Positions 12,000 through 25,012 are shown, counted from the first letter of the stretch. The stretch: 64,000 bases of DNA from Mactromeris polynyma (GCA_032209605.1 JASFXZ010000027.1:6467372-6531371); one strand, 5' to 3'. The notes: a model not told the origin generated them from the sequence alone. Translations and numbers: made by a program.

Positions 12000-13110
12000 A
12001 AAAATCACTGAAAATTATTAAGTCATTTAAATATATTTTTCGGAGATATTAATGCGCGAGAAAAATTCAAAGACAAAAAAGTAGTTGGCGCAGTGACACC
12101 TGTTAGGAGGTTTGACACTATACACTGTAAATATCATTAAGGGTATTGAGTTTAACAAAGTAGTGTAGCAGCCTGGTTGTTACATAGTTCCATACGCACG
12201 TTCATGGTGAACTCGAGTGACTGCACCTTGGCCAGACGGAAAAAAGTTAAGCAATATTTGTCAATGAAATGTTTCCGTCTGTAATTGGCTCTGCACAAAT
12301 TAATAAAATGAGTCCATATATGTCAGTTTACAAGCAGTCCGTTAAATATGAGAGAAAGATAATGTACTGATCAATGTTCGTTTTGATTCTTTTGCCAATT
12401 GGTGTTTGAGTTTTACATTGTTTAGTTGTTACATGAGGTAAAAATGGATTCTGTCCAATTATTTTCAGTGATATACCCACTTAAAGGTGAAATTGTTAAA
12501 CATACATTCAAATGCTTTTCTAATTGGTCACTTCTTGAATTGTCATATTCTTTCAAACAAATACACAGAAATATAACTTCACTCAATTTATGTGAGTTCA
12601 CATTTGCACACACCTCAATCTTCTGAAAGCACAAGCCCACACACGATTGTACAAACAATATCCTAATATATAGTTCTATCAAGATTGATAAGCAGCAGAA
12701 ATGTAGAGTGATTAATACGAAAAGTGTGTCAGTGTATATGTTAACATATTTTTGATCAGCAAATATTGATGTTTAGTTTTATCAGTATTTATATTTCATG
12801 TTATTTGTATGAATAAGTACACGAAGTAAGATTTAGTTTGGACGGGTGATGTTTTTAGTTACCCGACTGTGGACATGTAAACATTTATGTGATTCAAGTG
12901 CTTGTGATTAATCAGTACATACAGTGTATCTATCATAATATAAACGGATTAAATGCCATACAGCAGGTTCTAAATGTTGTGGTTATTGCAAATTGTTAAT
13001 ATATGCATCAATTTATATTGAAACTAATTGGTTTTAATTGCTGTTTATTTGAATTGAGATCGAATTCTGTCAAAAATCACATTCCAACATTACTTTGATT
13101 TTCGATTGGA
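12000..13110. repeat. Duplicated block A1 (partner near 30840-32270)
   Basis: Two stretches, about 12090-12245 and 12840-13105, align with about 30905-31085 and 31995-32270 (for example 'gcagcctggttgttacata' versus 'gcagtctggttgttacata', and 'gcatcaatttatat' followed by 'gttttaatt' in both). The intervening parts have diverged or been replaced. It looks like a segmental duplication and not a transposon: no terminal repeats and no poly-A. Confidence 0.65.
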
Positions 13111-13900
13111 TTCAATCAGTAAGAGCCGTTATTTTGTTAACTAGATACTTTACGCGTTAACCGCATAACGGTTATCTAAAAATGATATTACAATACATGT
13201 GTATATGAAATAATAAATTGCGTTGTTTGTATACTGGATACATGTTGCTTTGTGTACGTACCAACATCCAAAACTCAACTGTTTTACAATGATATATTTA
13301 TTTAAATCAAAAAAGCAAATAACAATAAAATGAAACCTAAATTTACAAAATCAAAACTCTTTATGATTAATGTACACAATAAATGAATATTTCATCATTT
13401 TGCGTCTAACCTGTTCATGCGTGATATTGAAATAATCACCAATTTCCCAACAAGTTCTTCAATAAACAAAATTTCCATACAAATCTAAAGTAGTACTGTA
13501 TTGTTACATGTATTCATTAAAACTTTTACCCGTATATGCATTACGTACTTATCATTGAGGCATATCTATTATTACAGTTGTTTTGCTTGTGCAGAGTGGT
13601 GGCCGCAGAAAGTCGCCCCGCTCTTGCATTAAATGCTGTTACCATGTCATCCATCAGATATAATACTTCTCTCTATGCATAACGTACTTACCATTGGGGC
13701 ATATAATGTTTATACATATCAACACAGTACATGAGAATAATAATACAGATTTTACAAACACAAACAAATAATGTACGCTATATCCCAAAATTAATAGGAA
13801 CGGGAACCAGCATTGTTAGAAATTCTATCAACCACATCAAATTTGCGGGAAAACTTGTTATGTACGTTAGACCTGAGCTTTACTGCAATGGTAATGTTAC
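13110..13900. other. 3' flank of the GPCR gene
   Basis: AT-rich, no gene recognised. Part of 13550-13720 weakly resembles the sequence near 28540-28590 ('ctatgcataa...ttgaggcat'). No poly-A signal for the GPCR gene could be fixed with confidence. Confidence 0.4.
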
Positions 13901-13906
13901 CACACT

Positions 13907-16900
13907 TTATAATATCGTTGACGATGTGCCACGGGATTTGCCATTATTGTCCGAATGATTTGCATTTGGTTCCTTCATGTGTGTTCGTCCAAAGAGCTCA
14001 CGGAACATTTCCATGACCCTACGGTTCAACACAAATGAAACCATAATGAACATTCCTTGTCCGGCATTTAGAACAGTGAAGATATAAGAAAGAGCAGAAT
14101 AATTCATCCAAATGTACAGAAACCCAAATATCCAACTTACTCCTGTTAGCGTGGCAAGTTTTGCAAAGATAACCAAATCATTGCGTTCATGCTTGACACT
14201 TTTACGAAGCCCAGAGGATTTTGTAACCCTACATACCACACACAAAAACAGACTTAAATTGGCACAAACAACCAGAAAAGTTGGCGCCGCAAATGTTATT
14301 AAAATCCTTTGTCGTGATGTAATGTAGCAGTACTTGCCACCATAACCAAGACCGTTAGATTCCAGTACTGAGATAAGAACATTTAGACCAACGAAGATCA
14401 TAGATAATACTAGAACGTAAACATGGTACGAAACACATTTCTTCACGTCAAATCGTTGAGAAGGTAGTTGGGAACGGGTCAGTGTGACGTAAATGTGATA
14501 TGTGCAGACATTCATCCAAAATACGACACACAACCAGCTAAAATGGATGATCAAACCAATTGTTTTACATACCGTGGAATACTGTTCAAAAGGACCAATG
14601 GTTCCAACAAGAAGCATTATTTGTGCCAAAAGTAAAGCCACAGATAGAGACAGGTTATTTTGTCCAGGAAGTGATTTGTGAAGCTTCGGGAATATTGAAA
14701 ATGTAATGATAGTAACCAATAGCGAGACAATGGACATACTACTGCACACAATAGACACAATCATTTCAGCATCCAGGGACCTCGAAGGTAAAAGATGCTG
14801 AACCAATTCTTCATATTGTTCCAAACACATCATGATATTTTGGTCATCGGTGAAATAAAAAGTACCCCGATCAATCTTCAGTTCATCCACAAAAATACCG
14901 TCATCGATGCTCGTCCATTTTATATCGTTACTAGATACATGTACCTTCGGGCATGATGCATAATTTAGAACAGGAATTTCCTTATCGCTCTCCATGCATC
15001 GACCAACTGAAATATCTGCTGAGTTGGGAATAATCATAAAACCATCAAGATCTGGAAATGCAAATTGAGACAGTATTTCAAGCCTTTCACTGGCGTACTT
15101 ATTATATAATAAACCACGAATTTTCCGTGTGGTATGGACAAGTTCTATCAAGTTAAACTGTCGTGTATCAAATTGTGTAAACACTATTTGAAATTCAAGC
15201 GGCACGTCATTCATTCCGTCAATTTGGAGAGTATAATGTCGCATTGCCAGAATATTATCAACGACCAGATTTGGACTTTGTAATCCTACCATTTTTGACA
15301 ACAACAATTTGATTCTGATATCAACATATGATAAACGTAATGAATTAGTGTTGATAGTATATCTTTGGGAATATATCATATCCGTTTTAAAAGCCATTTC
15401 TATAAAGCAGTATTGAAATCGTTTATCAACGAAATTAAATGCTTCACTTATTCCTTTAAACAAGTCACGTTCTACTGCTAATATTTCTTCTACAGTCGCA
15501 GCTGCCTTCGGCAGTAGTCGCATATCGACCACATACATCATATTTGACGTTAGTCCTTTAAATGTAGGGACGCATGACCCCCTGTGATAGTAAGTGTTTT
15601 CTGGGCATGAAATAGTCTTACATTGCTCCTGAAAAGAATAAGAACAAAAATCTATAAGTTCATATGCAACTATATTATGAAATTTTGAAAAACAAATGTC
15701 TTTATTTGACTAATTTCGCTCTCCGACTTAAAGATATACGTTGATGTAACGGTTGTGATTGATGTATATATAACATCAATCGTTCATCATTTGATTTATC
15801 TGCCCTTAAAACTAAAATATATTCCGTATACATGCATTGAAAGTGTCACTGTATGTTTTATCCAATTATCACAAATCATTATATCCGCATTTCAAAGGAC
15901 ATGAAATTTGAAATTAGATCTCGCCCAGGCTTCTGACTTGTATGTGGCATACGTGTGGTCTGCAAATGAAACTAATTGGGCAAGGACAGTCTATGGTCCT
16001 GTGTAACAGGATGCAAAATTTCGTTGTTCAAAGTAAAGAGTTTCACAAAGATAGCAAACAATTTGATTTCCAGCTTGTTAAGATTATCACGTTAATTGCA
16101 ATGTATACCTGTCAGGAAAGTGACCCGCCCCCTAGCAGCCATGTTTCTTTAGCGAATCACAAAATTAAACAATCTTGGTAAAGGGTTGCCTAAGGAATTA
16201 TTTCAAAATTGGGAATATCCAAAAGATATAAGAAATAAGTTGTCTTGTGTGTCATAATTTGTATGTAACCTGAATAAAAACATTTCGATCCTGAAATGAT
16301 TGCTATTTTTCTTTTTACTAGTACTGGTGATTTTTCGGCTTTGTTAAATAGTAATTGCATTTCTAACATCATGATATGAGAAATATATTAACCTCTATGG
16401 ATTGATTGTAACATTTCGCATGACATAATTATATTCTTCGTGTCACCCTCTCCATAAGTATGCAACATGTATATAAAACATCAAATATCATTATTTCAGC
16501 ACTCCACATCTACTTGCAAATTAACAAAAGTATATATGTTCTGTATACACTTAAAACTAAAAATGATATTCATAAAGTCCCCATTTCATGTCGGTGCATT
16601 TGTGTTGGAATTCGTGGGTACTTAACTGTACAAAATTACATTATCGTCTGTAATATCAGCAAAATCTTGACCACTTGATGATAATTAATTATGTGTATTG
16701 AAATAATAAATAACCTTTTAAAGGATTGTTGCAAGGTTGTTTGATGATACATCAATTAACCATGGGAGTGTCACTTGGTGGGTGTCGTGCGATAGAAGTT
16801 ATAACCACCACAACATTATTGGCCGATTTTTCAACTCTAACATTAACTCAGACTTAAACCAGTAATAGTTAAGCAATGGCTCAACCCATGTTCTAACAGC

Positions 16901-19197
16901 ATTTTACTAATACCCGGCGAGTATATTTGCAAAATATTAGCTTATCCTTCGCCACACACCATGAACCAGTTTATCAGTCATTGAAGCGTCTTACCCAATG
17001 TTACATTACGTAAAGGTGTAGGTGTTTTATACGAAGTGGCTACTTTGTATCGCTAGCCGACTAACATGCTCTGAATTCTTTAATTAAGTGATTGTTTCAC
17101 ATTCAGTACAAAATGTTAACATCGTGAAGCATATTTAAACATATGCCTAATTTGCATTATGCCAAGGGCCATAACTCTGGTGCTGGGCACTGCAACAAAC
17201 AAAACTCAGATGAACAGCTGCACATGCATGTTAACATGCATCTTAAGTTTCATGTCTCTGGCTCATATCTCCATAGCATTGACACGAGCTTCCATGTGTT
17301 CTATGCAAGTTTGAAGTACGTCAAGACCATAACTCTATATTACCAGCTTTTGTCCCAAATTCACAACATCACATATTCGTTAACATTCTTGTAATGTATT
17401 ATGACTCTGGCGTTCATACATTTTTAGATAAGCGCGAAACAATGTAGGCAATTTTACACTAAGTCAAGCCATAACTTTTCACATACTGGGCGAAGCAACC
17501 AAAGATTTACCACTTCACACGCTGGTTATGTAAGTTTTACACTGACTAATACACTTTTGTATATATGCGCGACACATGAGTTTGTGACTGACGGACGGAC
17601 GGACAAGGGCAAATATATATCATTCCCTTTCATAATTGGAGCCTAAATGTACCAAAAAGAACATCAATAACCATTATGTTAGAATATTGGATAACATATC
17701 AAATTATAGGACCGATATCTAAAATTTACTTACAAAAAGTACGTCAAATAACTGTTTGCTGCTGCAAGATGATTCTAGATCTTTTATCGTTGGTGGCTCT
17801 GTAGAAACAAGCGCTTGATCTGAATCAAGAGTCAGTAATCCAGAGAATCCAAACGCCCCGCTTTTAACAGGGTGGTTAGAATTACAGGTTACTCTCGGCT
17901 CGATCCCGTTACACAGAGCGCAGAAGACGTTGTTGTATATTACATCATAGTGATACATTTTTGAAGTATACAGCGAGCAAGCCATTTCAAACACAGGATC
18001 GTATGTTTCCCAAATACCAGTAACATTACATATGTCAATTACGTACTCACATTCATGCAATTCGATATCATTATTGACAAAGACTATATCACAATCAGTA
18101 TTTGAATATAATAAGGAAATCGCATCCTGAGCATGGGTCACGTTCTCAAAGTAAGACTGATTTAAACAGGAAAAAATCGGCATAAAGTTTACAATATCAT
18201 TGTCAGTCACAGCGTTACACTTTGCGCAATATTTGTTTCTGAATAGTTTTTGCGTCGTTCTGCATGAAACGGGCACACTATCTGATAAAACAGTTACTCT
18301 GGTGTATACCATAGTGCACAAATTCCGTAGTTCCGTATTGACTCCATCAGGACAAGTTGCAATCGCTTCGAATCCTGTCCCCGTTTGGTGAGATAAATGT
18401 TGTGAAACACAAGTGGTATCAGTCGTATACGTGTCTGTACTCCTTTGCTTCGACATCTTCGAATCAGTATCATTCGGAAGAGTGTATATATCTTCAGACA
18501 GGATACTTGGACAACATGTATTTTTTTCCACACATGTGTCGATATCGCAATCGCAAGCCTCACAGCAACTGAAAGCAATAGGCAAAGCGAACTCATCAAA
18601 ATTGCAAAGAGAAATATATGGGCAAAATTGCAACTGATTTTTCACTACTGTCCGCTGAATGCTATTTGTAAACTTAGCTAAGTAGTCCGTGAATTGTTTC
18701 ATTTTCATTACATTTTTCACATCGGAAAGGTATGGTTGATGTAATGTAACTTCATACTGCATAGTCCACAATTCTGTAACAAATGTCCTTGTGACAAATG
18801 GTAAAGTAAACGTACCAGTGATAAGTCCAGTAAAATGTTTTGAAGTACTGACCGTTCCGGGAAGTGTCGTCCCTGTTGAAGAGTGAACACTGTCGGCCCA
18901 ACTTACAGATGTTCCGCCATCATTGTGTTCTTCGTATTTATTTGAGGCGAAATGATTTGTATGTGTTGTATCTTTCCTTGACTCTGTTTGCACTGTTGTC
19001 GTAACAATATCTAAATGTTGAGATGACGCCGTAACGCCGTCTTCTTCCACAATTGTCCCGTGTGTACTATTTACAGTATTCAATAAATCATCGACGCTAT
19101 ATACGCTGTTTGTTCCACAGGTAATTACAAGAAATAACGTTTGGCAAACAACTAATTGCGAAAATGTTAAAGAAAAGCCTTTGTGAAAAGTATCCAT
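13907..19197 (-). CDS. Family-B (Methuselah/adhesion-like) orphan GPCR, two coding exons
   Basis: Coding exon 1 is 19197-17734 (488 codons, donor TTTTT|GTAAGT). The intron is 17733-15629. Exon 2 is 15628-13907 (acceptor TTCTTTTCAG|GAGCAA). The junction is phase 0, giving about 1061 residues. Residues 1-34 are a signal peptide, 40-125 are Ser/Thr-rich, and 192-230 form a cysteine-dense segment (SCCEACDCDIDTC, then NTCCPS). Two CxxCN motifs follow (NKYCAKCN near 321, NVFCALCNG near 423). Exon 2 adds an extracellular region and seven membrane helices from about residue 777; SLPGQNNLSLSVALLLAQ before and in TM2 and the TLTGVSWIFGF segment at TM6 fit the 7tm_2 family. I see no clear GPS cleavage motif. 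The C-tail is short and polar. Surface receptor; ligand and G protein unknown. The annotated start is the only ATG giving a signal peptide. Confidence 0.88.
15715..15770. repeat. Short dispersed repeat (also near 24965)
   Basis: The 'ctctccgacttaaagatata' box followed by 'cgttg(a/g)tg' is shared with 24965-25012. It lies in the GPCR intron and its identity is unknown. Confidence 0.55.
15925..16240 (+). repeat. Dispersed repeat in GPCR intron (also 33030-33270 and 27601-27690)
   Basis: The 5' part ('ttctgacttg...gtctgcaaatg') matches 27601-27690. The remainder, from 'tggtcctgtgtaacagg' through 'cagccatgtttctttagcga' to 'atttcaaaattggga', matches 33030-33270. These are pieces of one interspersed family with no open frame. 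Confidence 0.65.
17130..17610 (+). repeat. Dispersed 'gccataactctgg...gacggacggac' repeat in GPCR intron
   Basis: The copy has 'aagggccataactctgg' at the left and 'gacggacggacaagggcaaa' at the right. The same pair of blocks occurs at about 31610-31810. The 83-codon frame at 17143 lies inside the repeat and is not a gene. Confidence 0.6.
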
Positions 19198-19440
19198 TTT
19201 GTTTTCGTCGTTAATTATCCTGTTTATACTAACAACTAGTCCGTCTGAATAACAATTATTTCAAGTCACTCGTTTATTATAGTACAAACACAGATTTCTA
19301 TTAATTATTCATGTCGCTATCTACCACAATGAGAGATCATTAATCGAGTGATGTAATGGTCTCTGTGAAAGCTGAATTATCAATAAGGCTTCTTGTTGAC
19401 TTTATCGTGCACTTCATAATTTTCGGCACAGCCGTACTAA
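19198..19440 (-). promoter_or_regulatory. Upstream flank of the GPCR gene
   Basis: This is the only sequence between the GPCR start codon and the duplicated block A2. It must hold the 5' UTR or promoter unless an unseen upstream non-coding exon exists. No TATA box could be assigned. Confidence 0.3.
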
Positions 19441-19464
19441 CATGGTTTTGCTATTAGCATATCA

Positions 19465-20250
19465 GTGTTATGTAAACCAATCAAATCTTACGTTAACCAC
19501 CAAGACAATTTCTCTGAAACCGAACAAGGTTTGGAACATGGACGCGGATTGGGTTACCTTTCGATAAAGGGTACTTTATGTTACCGAAATCCACTGAATT
19601 ACGGTAAGTTTACCGAAATCCCTTTTGAATCTGGAGTGACCAACAAATGTTACATCTCGGTATTGTTTATGTTGCACAACGAATCTTAACCTTCAAATTG
19701 CGCCGACCACCTTTGTTTCAAGATATTCTTTTTTAACTATGGTCAAACAGACAAAAAGCTTTATCAAGATCATAAGAACTTCAAAATATGAAAACTTCAA
19801 TAAATGCATTTGTAACTTGATATATCATCCAAGTTGGTCACTATCACATATAATTCATTTGTGCCCATAACAGTACAACAGATTGCATTATAATCCATTC
19901 GATACACCTGGGGTAGATATCATCACTAGCTTTATGATGGAACTATATAAACAAATTTATCAGGTTTATAATGTCATAATGTTCGTAGATATCATTTCAT
20001 CAAGTGCATTGTTTCATCACTAACATTTTTCAACCCATATTGCAGCGATATTAAGCTTCGTTATTTTATTATTAGAAGTATGCTATTATATGGTATATCT
20101 TGACACTCGACAGCGAATCGATAGTGTCAAACTGAAATCAGTAATTTCCTCGGAAACGATATTTCGACGTCCATCACCTATTTCATATCTATGTAAGTTG
20201 TATTGGTCTCTTGAAACGACTAAACTTATAAGACACATATCATTTAAGTA
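19465..20250. repeat. Duplicated block A2 (partners 31210-31330 and 29590-29935)
   Basis: 19471-19570 matches 31221-31320 ('aaccaatcaaatcttac', 'ttaaccaccaag'). 19885-20220 matches 29605-29920 ('cattcgatacacc', 'atatttcgacgtccatcacc', 'atttcatatctatgtaag'). The order of these two pieces is reversed in the second region, so a simple tandem duplication is not enough. Confidence 0.65.
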
Positions 20251-20259
20251 TAAATTCTT
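20251..20259. repeat. Target-site duplication, left (TAAATTCTT)
   Basis: A 9-bp direct repeat identical to 22723-22731, immediately outside the fold-back element. Confidence 0.85.
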
Positions 20260-22722
20260 AGGTCTGTGCAGTTGGCTGTTAGTTGTTAGTTGTTAGTTGT
20301 TAATTCAGATGTTCGTTCCGGAATACACAGCTATTAGATGTTAGTTCAGATGTTTATTCGAAAAAACATAGCCAGAAGTTAGATGTGAGTTCGGATATGA
20401 TGGAATGAATACACAGCTGTTAGTTGTTTGTTCAAATGTTTATTTGCATATGATGAGGCGAATACATAGCTAGTAGTTGTTAGTTCAGATGTTATTCGAA
20501 AAAACATTGCGATAAGTTAGATGTGAATTCGGATATGATGGAATGAATACACAGCTATTAGTTGTAAGTTCAAATGTTTATTCGCATATGATGCGGTGAA
20601 TACACAGCTAGTAGTTGTTAGTTCAGATAATTATTCGAAAAAACATAGGCAGAAGTTAGATGTGAGTTTGGATATGATTGAATGAATACACGGCTATAAG
20701 TTGTTAGTGCAGGTGTTTATTCGCATAAAATTATGATGTAGCGAATACACAGCTATTAGTTGTTAGTTCAGATGTTAATTCGAAAATGCATAGCTAAAAG
20801 TTAGATGTTAGTTCGGATATGATATAGCGAATCCAAAGCTATAAGTTGTTAGTTCAGAAGTTCGACCCCGAATTGTGCTACACCGCTAAATATCGTCCGA
20901 GTTACTCATACATTCTATCAATGAGCAGTGAATCTTCTGCGACGTCTTCATTTATATACCAATGAACTAAGTTGGTGCTTATTGATATGTTATTATTCGC
21001 CATGTTTTAATTCCCCCCAAGTAAAGCAAATAGATTGTTGCATCCAAAGACTTATTCAGCACTCGTTTTCCGCCCATTACTTTCCCAGTCAAAATCATAT
21101 TTCCAGGTGTGTACTTAAAACATTTGACTAGCGTATATAGATCAAGTAATGTCATCTTTCTTGCCGTTTACTAAAATTCACTTATGGAATCAATACGGTT
21201 ATCTTATTAGCGTTCTTCAATCTTTACAACGAACCTGAGTGTGGGTCCGCAACGAACTGAAGGCCATGAGGTCGAAATCAAGTCGGGGCGGGGAATTTCT
21301 TAGCGACAATTTGAACCGTATGTATATTCGTCTCCCAAATCTGAGAAATAATGTGGGGAAATCAGTCAGTCGTTTGCAGTGGGGAAATCCAGTATTGACG
21401 TGTTGGTAAAGCAGGAGCAAGAATTAGATTGACGTACCGTCTATTCTTAGTTCAAATGTCGCTGAAGATGGGGGTAAAACAAAACAAATCAAAAGGTTTC
21501 GTAAATGTTTGATTGAGTTTTAAAACGCCAAATGGCTAACTTGGTTGTTATCTAAACCTCAAAAATTAGTTTCCGGGAGAAAATAATATATAAAAGCGAA
21601 TGCAAGCAAAAAGTGACAAAATAAAAAAAAAATTAAGACAAGGCATTTGTTTTTAGTCAATAGATGATGGTACCCAGAGTTTTATGATAAACAAACACTG
21701 AAATACTGTTTATTACGGTCTTAACTAATATCTGGCTATGAATTCAAACCTTCCATCTGGCTATTAATGTTTGAATTAACATCTGAACTAACAACTGTGA
21801 ATTGGGTAACGAACATCTAAACTAACAACTGATAACTGTGGATTAACTACATCATACACGAACTCAAATCTAACTTCTGAATATGCATTTTCGAAAAAAC
21901 ATCTGAACTAACATCTACTAACTGTGCATTCGCTACATCATGATATTATGCGAATAAACATCTGAACCCACAACTAATAGCTGTGTATTCATTCCATCAT
22001 ATCCGAAATCAAATCTAACTTCTAGCTATGTTTATTCGAATATATTATCTGAACTAACAACTTCAAGCTGTGTATTCGCCTCATCACATGCGAACTCACA
22101 TCTAACCTCTGGCAATGTTTTTTTCAAATAAACATCTGAACTAACAACTACTAGCTGTGTATCCATTCCATCATATGCGAAGTCACATCTAACTTCTGGC
22201 TAAATTCTTTCGAATAAATATCTGAACTAACAACTACTAGCTGTGTAGTCGCTATATCATATGCGAATAACTTTGAACTAACAGCTAATAGCTTTGTATT
22301 TGCTACATCATATCCGAACTCACATCTAACCTCTGGCAATGTTTATTTTCAAATAAACATCTGAACTAACAACTACTAGCTGTGTATTCGCCTCATCATA
22401 TGCGAAGTCACATCTAACTGCTGTCATTGTTTTTTCGAATAAACATCTGAACTAAAAACTACTAGCTGTATATTCGCTACATCATATGCGAATAAACATC
22501 TGAACTCACAACTAATAGCTGTGTATTCATTCCATAATATCCGAATTCACATCTAACTTCTAGCTAATTTTTTTCGAATAAATATCTGAACTAACAACTA
22601 CTAGCTGTGTATTCACCTCATCATATGCGAAAAAAACATCTCAACTAACAACTAATAGCTGTGTATTCGAAAACGAACATCTGAATTAACAACTAACAAC
22701 TAACAGCCAACTTCACAGACCT
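20260..22722. mobile_element. Fold-back transposon with tandem-repeat inverted arms
   Basis: The ends are inverted copies: AGGTCTGTGCAGTTGGCTG at the left, and at the right the reverse complement of AGGTCTGTGAAGTTGGCTG, each followed inward by (TTAGTTG)n. A perfect 9-bp duplication flanks them. The left arm (20260-20870) holds about five units of roughly 115 bp built from 'gttagttcagatgtttattc', 'gaagttagatgtgagttc' and 'gaatacacagctattag'. The right arm (21770-22722) holds the same units in reverse complement. The centre (about 20870-21770) is unrelated and shows no transposase. The 9-bp duplication and long arms fit Foldback or MULE-type elements. It is non-autonomous as seen. Confidence 0.88.
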
Positions 22723-22731
22723 TAAATTCTT
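22723..22731. repeat. Target-site duplication, right (TAAATTCTT)
   Basis: Identical to 20251-20259, directly after the element's terminal ACAGACCT. Confidence 0.85.
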
Positions 22732-22734
22732 CAT

Positions 22735-23260
22735 ATTCTTCATTTCCTGGTAGCGCCATTTACTGATTGTACGCGTTCCTCAAGCATGACTATTACATAA
22801 ATGTACGGTATTTGTATTTATCAACAAGCTACATTATAAAACTATAATTATAATGAATATTTTTTTTGACGATAAACGGGACAATAATTCTACACTGGAT
22901 GGGCTGAAGAGATTAGTCGCAATTCAATTGAACAATTCATAAAAACACAATCAAATCAGTTATAAAGGTTCTGGCCTATAATCTGTTCGAATAAAATATT
23001 CTCTTGTGGTCGTTTTCCATTGAAGAACGACTCACAAATTGATATCATCGCATTAATAATGAATATTGATAACCTTTATGATATGGAGAGCATTTAGTTC
23101 TTTGTAAATAACAGGTGTGGTCGATTGAGAATCAATTTAGAATAGTTGTTCTCGGGTCATGTCGTCCACACTGAAAGTGTCTTGTAGTCAGGCAGACTAA
23201 ACCAATGTTTTAATGTATAACAAATTATTATTTTAACCAAATCAGATGCATCTTTCATGA
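22735..23260. repeat. Duplicated block A3 (partner 30160-30580)
   Basis: The blocks 'gatgggctgaagagat', 'ttctcttgtggtcgtt' and 'gatatcatcgcattaa..aatgaatattgataacctttat' recur in order at 30225-30420 with substitutions. Together with A2 it brackets the fold-back insertion; the partner region lacks the element. Confidence 0.65.
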
Positions 23261-23337
23261 AATTCGATGATTTCAGGACCATTGTGGCATTGCCAATTGA
23301 CCTTTCAGAGATTTCCATAAAACATGTACTAGTAGGC

Positions 23338-23528
23338 CTACATCAATGCGGCCTATTGTTGCCAGCTGTCTTGACTTGTCCTGTGCCCCTGTTCCCTTGC
23401 GTAGGAGCCCTTGAGCCTCCTCAAATGCCTTATGTTTTGTGGATTGTTGTTTTCCCGGACGTCTGTGTGGGGAGCATTGTCCTGGCGTTCCCTGTAGCAA
23501 CTTATTTTCTCTCGTTTATGCATTGATC
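23338..23528 (+). repeat. Dispersed repeat family X, copy 2
   Basis: It begins 'ggcctattgttgccagctg' and contains the family core with a one-base loss in the GGGGAGCATTGTC box. It ends at 'ttctctcgttt'. The open frames across it on both strands are repeat-derived. Confidence 0.75.
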
Positions 23529-23569
23529 TCGTGTCTAAATTAATGATATGATACCTGGTATGATTAATA

Positions 23570-24342
23570 ACAAGAGGGCCGTTATAGCCCTATATCGCTC
23601 ACCTGAGTACACTGCCATGTTTTTTACGAAACTTCATAATTTATGCAATATTTGAAGAGGATCACTAGACAATGCTAAACACCAAATATCAAAGCTGTAG
23701 ACCTTATGGTTTCTAAAATCTATTTTTAACTCCCATGACCTACTTATGAATAGACCAAAATTATGTATGTTACTTTGGAAGATGACCACCTAAGTTTGGT
23801 CAAAATCCATTGAGTCGTTTAGGGAAGATGTTGTTTATAGTTTCTACTATATACATATAGGGAATACGGTCCCGCCCTGGGTGGCCATATTTTTTTACGG
23901 AACTTACTAATCCATTGAGTGGTTTAGGAGGAGATGTTGTTTGTAGTTTCCACTATATGGATATAGGGAACAGGGCCTCGCCCCTGGCGGCCATATTTTG
24001 ACGGAACTTACTAATTTATGCAATCTTGTAAGAGGACCACTAGACAATCCAACACACCAAATATCAAAGCTCTAGACCTTAGGGTTTTGGACAAGACGTT
24101 TTTCAAAGTTAACACTTTTAAAATCTATTCTTAGTTCCTGTGACCTACTTACGCAACAGACCGGAACTATTTATGCAATTTGAAAGAGGTCTACATAAGG
24201 ATCATTCCTATGAAGTTTTGACAAAATCCATTCAGTAGTATAGGAGGTTGTTTAAAGAAAATATTGACGCACGATCCACAATGCACGACGACGGACATCC
24301 AATGGTCCTAAAAGCTCATCATGGTGATCTAAAAATTGAACC
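23570..24342 (+). repeat. Dispersed repeat family Y, copy 1 (long)
   Basis: It starts 'agggccgttatagccctata..cgctcacctgag' and ends 'aaagctcatcatggtgat'. An internal block ('acttactaatttatgcaat', 'tagggaa') is partly duplicated. Shorter relatives with the same start or end are at 33500-33735, 35385-35632 and 38305-38665. I see no open frame. Confidence 0.65.
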
Positions 24343-24344
24343 TG

Positions 24345-24890
24345 TCTTTTTGAGACTACATGTATATCAAAGATATTAAACTTTCGAATCGATGAAGGCG
24401 TACATGGATTAGACAGTAGTTATCCCGTAGACCTCATTAGACTACACAAGTATAGAAAACAAGTCATATTAATCACTTTTGACTTTGTCTAACATAACAT
24501 TGATAAACATAAGTTTGTTTTATTTTTATGCATACAGTTCATAGATAGTTTAGTTCAAGATTGTAGGCCTTTAGCCCATGAATCACATGTATAATACAGA
24601 TAATATAGTATAAAGTCACATGTGTACACAGTACAAATAAAGTGCATACAACTGCGACAATAGTTAGTCGGTAATAAAAAGTCTAATTATATAGTCCGTA
24701 AGTATGTGTAGCACAATTTATTCATTCCAAGTCCAGCGTACTACGTGCAGATTTAATCAAATCGGCCTCCAGTTACAAAACTAAGTTCAGCTGTTCAAAG
24801 TTTGTTTCGCCTTTTAACTTAGAAAAGTCTGACTTTCGCACCGCTGTGACTCTTGTAGCAAAAGCGAGCGCAATAATGCTGCGCCGAAAA
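24345..24890 (-). repeat. Dispersed repeat family W, copy 1
   Basis: The reverse complement aligns with 63660-64000 through 'ctcgcttttgctaca', 'agacaaagtcaa', 'tttctatacttgt' and 'tttaatatctttgatat'. The two copies are inverted to each other. The second runs off the window, so full length is unknown. Confidence 0.6.
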
Positions 24891-24964
24891 ACAAAAAATA
24901 CTTAAAATGACTTAGGTACTGCTATGACACGTTGTACCTATTTTGCAGTGTGTTACCTTGATTT

Positions 24965-25012
24965 CTCTCTCCGACTTAAAGATATACGTTGGTGAAAGTT
25001 GCAATTGATGCA
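24965..25012. repeat. Short dispersed repeat (also near 15720)
   Basis: The shared box is 'ctctccgacttaaagatata' followed by 'cgttggtg'. It is close to the left edge of the second fold-back element. Confidence 0.5.

Noticed and set aside
18200..18681. Several forward and reverse frames of 60-100 codons
   Set aside because: Shadows of GPCR exon 1, which alone has family features and a matching splice junction.
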